From CBDDRG01 sp051306415 (GTDB lineage Bacteria; Pseudomonadota; Gammaproteobacteria; Pseudomonadales; Porticoccaceae): a stretch of 14,100 nt of DNA. The stretch covers positions 1 to 14,100 of the forward strand of contig JBPPNE010000207.1 of the NCBI GenBank assembly GCA_051306415.1, written 5' to 3'. A program made the position numbers and the translations under genes. The notes under the pieces were generated by a model that was given only the letters and a program-made list of their open reading frames with translations, searched no databases and was not told the DNA's origin. Positions within the stretch are counted from its first letter, which is position 1; every line of letters begins with the position of its first letter. Below, one piece after another: positions 7,478 to 14,100 of this stretch.

Positions 7478-7594
7478 TGAGCGATTTCCTCCAGGTCGAG
7501 ATGCCGATGTTGGTCTATCACCCAGAGCACAGTCCACTTGGGGGTGCATCAAATTCGGACCACATCGGGTTTGTTGTAGGGCAAGGACGAAAGA

Positions 7595-7609
7595 GCAAAA
7601 CCTGTGCCA
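7595..7609 (-). promoter_or_regulatory. Sigma-54 promoter of glnA
   Basis: The minus strand reads TGGCAC-AGGTT-TTGC, an exact match to the -24/-12 consensus TGGCAC-N5-TTGC and close to E. coli glnAp2. Transcription would start near 7583, giving a leader of about 106 nt before the glnA ATG. Two NtrC palindromes lie about 97 and 128 bp upstream of that start, a normal enhancer position. Confidence 0.9.
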
Positions 7610-7671
7610 GTGATGGGTTAGCCGAGAATATCAGAACGCCGAGTTGTTCCGGAGCTGGTCATGGCGGTGGC

Positions 7672-7688
7672 TGCACTCCAATTGTGCA
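7672..7688 (-). promoter_or_regulatory. NtrC enhancer site, proximal
   Basis: The 17-bp palindrome TGCACTCCAATTGTGCA matches the TGCAC-N7-GTGCA form of NtrC sites. Its centre (7680) is about 97 bp upstream of the predicted glnA start point. Confidence 0.8.
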
Positions 7689-7702
7689 ACTTCCGACCAT
7701 GC

Positions 7703-7719
7703 AGCACCGCTATGGTGCG
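7703..7719 (-). promoter_or_regulatory. NtrC enhancer site, distal
   Basis: The 17-bp palindrome AGCACCGCTATGGTGCG has the core GCACC-N5-GGTGC. Its centre (7711) is 31 bp from the proximal site, about three helical turns. That matches the side-by-side arrangement of strong NtrC sites at E. coli glnAp2 (recalled as about 32 bp apart), which lets NtrC dimers oligomerise. Confidence 0.85.
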
Positions 7720-7745
7720 CATGAGGTTCAGGCTAATCCGCGGCT

Positions 7746-7773
7746 ATTGTGCCCTATTTTCCTCCGTGGGCAA
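7746..7773 (-). promoter_or_regulatory. Candidate sigma-70 promoter upstream of glnA
   Basis: On the minus strand TTGCCC and CACAAT are separated by 16 bp, with four of six matches in each box. Its transcript would begin near 7739 and run through both NtrC sites, so bound NtrC could block it, as NtrC does at glnAp1 in E. coli. This is a weak match offered as a candidate only. The rest of the 485-bp gap between glnA and thiI holds no other gene I can support. Confidence 0.35.
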
Positions 7774-7909
7774 GACCGGTTCGTCGCCAGACGTGCCCAA
7801 ATCGGCGCTCTCCATCTCTGATCACCCAGGCGCCGCTGGCTTGGGAACGACGACAGTGGGATTACTCAGAGTATCAATGGGTCAATGCGTTGCGAAAACT
7901 CTCTGGCGG

Positions 7910-7929
7910 GGCGGCACCGCCGATATAAT
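7910..7929 (+). promoter_or_regulatory. thiI promoter -10 region with adjacent inverted repeat
   Basis: A perfect TATAAT box (7924-7929) is followed by the GC-rich stretch GCCCGCCCC, and the thiI ATG lies 33 nt beyond the box. No convincing -35 hexamer is at the normal spacing. Immediately upstream of the box is a perfect inverted repeat, GGCGG-CA-CCGCC (7910-7921), inside what would be the spacer. It could be a protein-binding site or chance in GC-rich DNA. Confidence 0.55.
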
Positions 7930-7962
7930 GCCCGCCCCTGAGTCGCCGGAAGCCGCTGCGTA

Positions 7963-9414
7963 ATGCACTTCATCGTCAAGTTATTCCCCGAGATCATCAT
8001 CAAGAGCGCTCCCGTGCGTGCGCGCTTTATCCGCCAGTTGCGCGACAACCTGCGCCGGCTGATTGCCAGCCGTGACGCGGTCGCCGACGTCAGAAATCAT
8101 TGGGACCATATCGAAATTATCGCCCCCGGTGATGCCGCCGAGCGCGACCGCACGATCGCCGATATTCTCGCCTGTACGCCCGGCGTCGCCAGCTTTTCCG
8201 CCGTTCATCACTATCCACTGCACGACTACGATGATATGGCGGAGCGGGCGTGGTCGCACTACGGTGAGCTGCTCCGCGACTGCACCTTTTGTGTGCGCGT
8301 CAAACGCATGGGTCGCCACGGCTTCAGCTCCACCGACGTTGAGCGGGAAGTCGGCGCACGGCTTTTCCGCCGCGTCGAAACCACCAAAGTGAAACTGATC
8401 GATCCCGATATCACCGTGCGTCTGGATATCCGCGATGACAAGCTTTACGTCGTCGAAAGCACCCGGCGCGGCCTCGGTGGCTTTCCTCTCGGCACCCAGG
8501 ACGCTGTGATGTCGCTGATTTCCGGTGGTTTCGATTCGACGGTGGCGAGCTTCCTCACCATGAAGCGCGGCCTGCGCACCCACTTCTGCTTTTTCAACCT
8601 CGGCGGGCGCGCCCACGAGGTTGGCGTCAAGACCGTTGCCCACTATCTGTGGAGCAAGTACGGCGCGTCGCACATGGTCAAATTCATCACCGTGCCCTTC
8701 GAGGATGTCGTTGCGGAGATTCTCACCAAGGTCGATCAGGCCCAGATGGGTGTCGTCCTCAAGCGCATGATGCTGCGCGCGGCCACCCGCGTGGCCCATG
8801 AGTGGCAGGTCGAGGCACTGGTCACCGGCGAGAGCGTCGCCCAGGTGTCCAGTCAGACGCTCGCCAATCTCGCGGTCATCGACGCCGCCACCGATATGCT
8901 GGTGCTGCGGCCACTGGCGACCACCGACAAAAGCGACATTATCGATACTGCCCGCGCCATCGGCACCGCCGAGTTCGCCGCCAACATGCCCGAGTACTGC
9001 GGCGTGATTTCGGTGCGACCGACCACCCGCGCGCGTCCTGATCGTGTCGCTCACGCCGAGGAGCGCTTTGATTTCGCCGTGCTTGAACGCGCGATTGAGC
9101 GCCGCCGGGCCGAAAATATCGATACTGTTATCAGCGCAATGATGGACGGCCCGGGTATTGAGATTTTTAGCGCACCGCAACCAGACGCGATCATTCTCGA
9201 TATCCGTCATCCCGACGAGATTCTGTGCGCGCCGCTCAACACCGGCGCGGCAGCAGTGCAGCAGATGCCGTTTTACCGGTTGCAACAGGCGTTTGCCGAG
9301 CTGGATCAGCGCCACTGCTATCTGCTCTATTGCGGCAAGGGCATCATCAGCCGCCTGCACGCCGAACTGCTGCATGAGCAGGGGTTTACCAACACCGCGG
9401 TGTATCGGCCATAA
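7963..9414 (+). CDS. thiI: tRNA 4-thiouridine synthase / thiamine sulfurtransferase ThiI
   Basis: This 483-residue protein matches the length of E. coli ThiI. It transfers sulfur from IscS persulfide to U8 of tRNA, giving 4-thiouridine, and in thiamine synthesis feeds sulfur to ThiS. The order is an N-terminal ferredoxin-like domain starting MHFIVKLFPEIIIKSAPVR, then THUMP. The PP-loop ATPase has SGGFDS at 187-192, and a conserved cysteine is C346 in EYCGVISV. The C-terminal rhodanese domain has its catalytic cysteine C457 in LLYCGKGIISRL and ends in VYRP. Both cysteines needed for persulfide relay are therefore present. The long rhodanese form is the gammaproteobacterial type. The start follows a stop codon directly (TAATG), with only a weak GGAAG 10 nt upstream. 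It is divergent from glnA and followed by typA on the same strand. Confidence 0.97.
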   Translation: MHFIVKLFPEIIIKSAPVRARFIRQLRDNLRRLIASRDAVADVRNHWDHIEIIAPGDAAERDRTIADILACTPGVASFSAVHHYPLHDYDDMAERAWSHYGELLRDCTFCVRVKRMGRHGFSSTDVEREVGARLFRRVETTKVKLIDPDITVRLDIRDDKLYVVESTRRGLGGFPLGTQDAVMSLISGGFDSTVASFLTMKRGLRTHFCFFNLGGRAHEVGVKTVAHYLWSKYGASHMVKFITVPFEDVVAEILTKVDQAQMGVVLKRMMLRAATRVAHEWQVEALVTGESVAQVSSQTLANLAVIDAATDMLVLRPLATTDKSDIIDTARAIGTAEFAANMPEYCGVISVRPTTRARPDRVAHAEERFDFAVLERAIERRRAENIDTVISAMMDGPGIEIFSAPQPDAIILDIRHPDEILCAPLNTGAAAVQQMPFYRLQQAFAELDQRHCYLLYCGKGIISRLHAELLHEQGFTNTAVYRP

Positions 9415-9501
9415 GATGGGGGATGCGCTGAGTCAGCTCTTCGATTCGTTGCCAGGCTCAGGACAGGCGGAGTTCACGCGCCGGCCCGGTACCGATTTGC
9501 G

Positions 9502-9530
9502 GTGACTTACCGCGGTCGAGTGCCTATAAT
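9502..9530 (+). promoter_or_regulatory. typA promoter
   Basis: GTGACT (four of six to TTGACA) is separated by exactly 17 bp from a perfect TATAAT (9525-9530). A GC-rich discriminator GCCCCGCC follows. Transcription would start near 9537, giving a leader of about 24 nt. The leader has no clear Shine-Dalgarno before the ATG at 9561. Confidence 0.7.
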
Positions 9531-9560
9531 GCCCCGCCTCAAAACTCCCTTGGTTCACCC

Positions 9561-11390
<1,830 letters not shown>

Positions 11391-11400
11391 CCTCCTAATC

Positions 11401-11426
11401 TGCGCGCGGCGCCATCGCCGCGCGCA
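11401..11426 (+). terminator. Perfect GC-rich stem-loop after typA (terminator-like, no U-run)
   Basis: Eleven-bp arms TGCGCGCGGCG and CGCCGCGCGCA flank a CCAT loop, 10 nt after the typA stop. No T-run follows, so efficient intrinsic termination is doubtful; the stem may protect the 3' end or act with Rho. It marks the end of the conserved block. The remaining 190 bp before the SIR2 gene show no gene or repeat I can support. Confidence 0.55.
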
Positions 11427-11479
11427 ACGCCCCGAACATTCCAACGTGGCTCGCCGAGCTGGACCGCTGTCGTCTCGCC

Positions 11480-11509
11480 TTGACAGCATTCGCCCGTGGC
11501 CAGCACTAT
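11480..11509 (+). promoter_or_regulatory. Candidate promoter for the SIR2-HerA operon
   Basis: A perfect TTGACA (11480-11485) stands 18 bp before CACTAT (11504-11509), which has only three of six matches to TATAAT. It is the best -35 box in the gap before the SIR2 gene and would give a leader of about 100 nt. The weak -10 makes this tentative. Confidence 0.25.
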
Positions 11510-11618
11510 CACGCAACCCATGTTCGCCGTGCGTTACACCCGCCAGAAATATCAGACGCGCACCTATAGCCACTGTGTGGGTACAGTGCGCCAATGATCG
11601 CGTTCAAGAGGACACGGT

Positions 11619-12767
11619 ATGATAGTGCGCGACGATCTTTCCGCGCTTAACGAGAAACCCTTCTCGGAGGCAGTGGAGAAGTTCGAAAAGCTGCTCGCTC
11701 AGAGCGGCCGAGCCTTCTTGATTGGCGCAGGGTGTAGCAGATGTGCAGGATTACCTCTCACAGCTGAACTCACCTGCGAAGCCCTCAGCAGTGACGCTCT
11801 CGACGACACGACGAAAGCAATTCTTGCTGCGATTCGTGATCTCTTCATGGGCGCTGCCGATGCGAACATCGAGGACTATCTGAGCGAACTGATTGATCTG
11901 CTGGCGATCGTTGAACGCCGGACCTCTCGAGGCGCGACACAGGACAGTATCACTCTCGGGGGCGTTTCCTATGGCGGACCGTTACTGCGAACCGCAGTCG
12001 ATCAAATCAAGAACGGCATCGCTGGGATCATTGAGAAAAGCGTGTCGATCGAAACCCACCAGAGCTTTATTCGGGCTGTGCATCGTCCGCAACGTGACGG
12101 CAGATCGCCGTCCGGTCAGACAGTGGACTACCTCGTATTGAACTACGACACCTTACTTGAGGACGCCCTCGCTTTGGAGCGAGTACCGTTCGCAGACGGG
12201 CTAGACGGTGGCGTAACGGGTTGGTGGAGCCCTCAAACATTTGATCGCACTGATCTGGCCGCGCGCGTATTCAAGCTGCACGGATCAATCAACTGGTGCG
12301 AGTTTCCTGGCGATCCTTTACCGCGGCGCGTCGGAGACCGCCTTCAGATAGCTGGAGTCAAAGAACGGCGCATCCTTATTTGGCCGGCCTCGACAAAGTA
12401 CCGTGAAGCTCAGCTTGATCCCTACGCGCAACTGGCAGAGCGCACCCGCCGCGTGCTCCGGCCAAGCGGCCTCTCCCAGTGCGTTCTGGTCGTCTGCGGA
12501 TATCGCTTTAGAGACGCCCACATCAATCTCGAAATTGATCGTGCGCTGCGGGAGTCGAAAGGGAAACTCACCGTTGTTATCTTCACTTCTGACGACGCGC
12601 CTTCTGGCCAGTTGGCAGAGTGGCATAAAGACGACGCCGTGAAGGAACAGGTACTTGTGTTCGCTAACCGTGGGTTCTTCCATGGTGCCCAGACAGAGCA
12701 TGCGACTACGGATCTACTCTGGTGGAAGTTCGAGAATATGACTCGGCTGCTTGGAGGTGAGCGATGA
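11619..12767 (+). CDS. SIR2-family NAD-binding protein, probable NADase effector of SIR2-HerA defence
   Basis: This 382-residue protein has the SIR2 Rossmann signatures. GAGCS (36-40) lies in FLIGAGCSRCAGLPL, the NAD-binding loop. N175 in VLNYDTLLEDAL and H221 in KLHGSINW sit where the catalytic Asn and His fall. GYRFRDAHIN (294-303) is the late motif typical of bacterial SIR2-like defence proteins. The paired CxxC zinc ribbon of sirtuin deacetylases is not visible, which favours NAD+ hydrolysis over deacetylation. The start has AAGAGGA 6 nt upstream. The stop overlaps the next start by ATGA, and that next gene is a HerA ATPase. In known SIR2-HerA (Nezha) systems the two proteins form a large complex and the SIR2 part depletes NAD+ during phage infection. 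That role is inferred here from motifs and pairing. Confidence 0.88.
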   Translation: MIVRDDLSALNEKPFSEAVEKFEKLLAQSGRAFLIGAGCSRCAGLPLTAELTCEALSSDALDDTTKAILAAIRDLFMGAADANIEDYLSELIDLLAIVERRTSRGATQDSITLGGVSYGGPLLRTAVDQIKNGIAGIIEKSVSIETHQSFIRAVHRPQRDGRSPSGQTVDYLVLNYDTLLEDALALERVPFADGLDGGVTGWWSPQTFDRTDLAARVFKLHGSINWCEFPGDPLPRRVGDRLQIAGVKERRILIWPASTKYREAQLDPYAQLAERTRRVLRPSGLSQCVLVVCGYRFRDAHINLEIDRALRESKGKLTVVIFTSDDAPSGQLAEWHKDDAVKEQVLVFANRGFFHGAQTEHATTDLLWWKFENMTRLLGGER

Positions 12768-14100
12768 ACGGCGCTAAACGCAACCCAGCCGATCCCATCG
12801 AGAATCTGGCTATCGGCAAGATCATTGAAGTAGATGGGTCCCGCATCATCGCTGAATTGGACAGAGGACTGACAGAGCTTTCGCGCGTGTATGCGGGCGA
12901 AACCTATCCAATCGGCCAGTTCGGTTCGATCGTTCGAATTCACTATGGGCGTCGTTTGATCTATGCACTCGTGGGGCGACTACGGATGAAAGCGGAGTAC
13001 GAAGCCGAACGCGGCTTGGCTCCTCACGCGTCGGCGGATGAGAGAATTGTCGAAGCTGATCTATTCGGGGAGGGTGAATGGAGGCTTGATAATGCAGGCA
13101 CAGCACGGCTTCAGTTCGAGCGCGGTGTGGCAACGTATCCACTACCTCAGCAGACGGTATACCTTACACCCAAGTCGGAACTGCGCTCTATCTATGGCCA
13201 TGCGAAGGGTGCCGTCATCCGCATCGGCGAACATGTTGGCTCAGGTGGCGCGCCATGTTATGCGGAGATGAATGAACTGCTCGGTAATCACACTGCGGTT
13301 CTCGGTTCAACCGGAGCCGGAAAATCTGGAGCGGTCGCAGCAATCATTCACAGTGTTCTTGAGCGAGGAGCGGATACTGGGCACGCAAACTGGAAGCCGC
13401 AAATCGTCGTGCTCGATCCGCACAACGAATATGGCGAGGCGTTCAAGGACCACAGGAGACTCTCGACTGACGAGGGCACACTATCGTTGCCGTATTGGTT
13501 GTTGGACCTAGACGAAACGATCGGTCTTTTGATTGGCAAAGCCGAGGACGCGGCTACGTCGCAGTCCAACATCGTCAAGAACGCGCTGCTTGCAGCGCGG
13601 ATGGAGTCTGCGAAGTTGGAGGTTCTAGGGCTTGATGCGGGGAAACTCACTGTCGATGCGCCCATTCCATACGTTCTCGGTGAACCATCGGGTTTGGATG
13701 AGTTCGGGAAAAGCAATGGCGCGAAGTACACGACGGGTCTTGTCGGAGCAATCAATGCACAGAGACCAAACAACGAGAACAAGAAGGACCACGAGGGCTA
13801 CAACAAGGTATTGAGGAAACTCGACTCTCTGATGAAGGACGAGCGGCTGGCGTTCATGATGAGGCCTTGGAGTGGAGCCGACGACCCGATCATAGGTGTA
13901 CTAGCTCAATTTCTTGGTGACGATGTTCCGGTGCGAATCGTCGACTTGTCCGGAGTGCCAAACGAGCTAGCAGGGACTGCGAGCGCCGCGATAGCTCGAA
14001 CACTCTTTTCTCTAAAAGTCTGGCAGACCACTGAAGAGCGGGCCATGAGTCCGGTCTTGCTGGTGTGCGAAGAAGCTCACCGATACGTGCCGAATAGTGG
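12764..14100 (+). CDS. HerA-type ATPase / DNA translocase, 5' part
   Basis: The open frame runs off the right edge with 445 codons visible. The N-terminus IENLAIGKIIEVDGSRIIAEL resembles the HAS-barrel that precedes HerA motors. Walker A is GSTGAGKS (181-188, lysine 187). A FtsK/HerA-like core segment includes IVVLDPHNEYGE. Walker B is VLLVCEEAHRYVP, from about residue 431, with Glu in the place often held by Asp. An arginine finger and the C-terminal helices would lie outside the window. HerA proteins form hexameric rings that move or unwind DNA. A perfect GGAGGTGA Shine-Dalgarno lies inside the end of the SIR2 gene, and the start overlaps its stop by 4 nt, so the two are coupled. Leu CTA and Arg AGA/AGG codons are frequent compared with typA, suggesting horizontal origin. 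It is probably the partner of the SIR2 effector. Confidence 0.88.
   Translation, partial: MNGAKRNPADPIENLAIGKIIEVDGSRIIAELDRGLTELSRVYAGETYPIGQFGSIVRIHYGRRLIYALVGRLRMKAEYEAERGLAPHASADERIVEADLFGEGEWRLDNAGTARLQFERGVATYPLPQQTVYLTPKSELRSIYGHAKGAVIRIGEHVGSGGAPCYAEMNELLGNHTAVLGSTGAGKSGAVAAIIHSVLERGADTGHANWKPQIVVLDPHNEYGEAFKDHRRLSTDEGTLSLPYWLLDLDETIGLLIGKAEDAATSQSNIVKNALLAARMESAKLEVLGLDAGKLTVDAPIPYVLGEPSGLDEFGKSNGAKYTTGLVGAINAQRPNNENKKDHEGYNKVLRKLDSLMKDERLAFMMRPWSGADDPIIGVLAQFLGDDVPVRIVDLSGVPNELAGTASAAIARTLFSLKVWQTTEERAMSPVLLVCEEAHRYVPNS

Noticed and set aside
7478..7552. 25-codon N-terminal extension of glnA
   Set aside because: The frame is open, but GGAGGA at the right distance and family length support the start at 7477; the extension is leader RNA.
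7477..7821. 114-codon plus-strand open frame covering the glnA leader and NtrC sites
   Set aside because: It uses a TTG start inside the glnA ribosome-binding region, has no recognisable domain, and overlaps well-supported regulatory sites.
7981..9375. 464-codon open frame on the minus strand within thiI
   Set aside because: It is an antisense shadow of a full-length, motif-complete thiI; such frames are common in GC-rich DNA and the protein shows no domain.
11520..11597. 25-codon open frame before the SIR2 gene, a possible leader peptide
   Set aside because: No ribosome-binding site, no recognised similarity and no attenuator-like structure after it.

Overview
The window looks like chromosome from a GC-rich gammaproteobacterium. 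It carries a GlnA with the adenylylation tyrosine, a ThiI with a C-terminal rhodanese domain, TypA/BipA, and the start of NtrB. From memory, the order glnA - thiI - typA with ntrB nearby also occurs in Pseudomonas-type genomes, and glnA and typA are divergent neighbours in E. coli. No rRNA, tRNA, CRISPR array or insertion sequence was recognised.

Leftward half (minus strand, read right to left). glnA (7477-6071) has a nitrogen-control promoter region: two tandem NtrC palindromes upstream of a near-perfect sigma-54 -24/-12 element. A strong intrinsic terminator follows the gene. Next comes a three-gene signalling cassette whose members overlap by ATGA: a membrane sensor histidine kinase (Cache-HAMP-PAS-HisKA-HATPase), a stand-alone receiver protein, and a REC-PAS-GGDEF-EAL cyclic-di-GMP regulator. 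A secreted DUF4124 protein follows, and then the first 38 codons of ntrB, which run off the left edge. A second NtrC palindrome and sigma-54-like promoter pair sits in front of ntrB, with almost the same geometry as at glnA.

Rightward half (plus strand). thiI (tRNA 4-thiouridine and thiamine sulfur transfer) and typA (ribosome-associated GTPase) each follow a TATAAT box with a GC-rich discriminator. A perfect GC hairpin and about 190 bp of unassigned sequence follow typA. After that come two coupled genes using more CTA/AGA/AGG-type codons: a SIR2-family NAD-binding protein and a HerA-type DNA-translocase ATPase that runs off the right edge. This pair matches the SIR2-HerA (Nezha) anti-phage defence architecture and is the accessory element of the window.

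How the genes work together. glnA and ntrB form the nitrogen-assimilation core and appear to share NtrC/sigma-54 control. The kinase cassette probably links an extracytoplasmic signal to c-di-GMP turnover. thiI and typA serve tRNA modification and translation. SIR2-HerA probably senses invading DNA and depletes NAD+. All functions are inferred from motifs read by eye; no database search was run.
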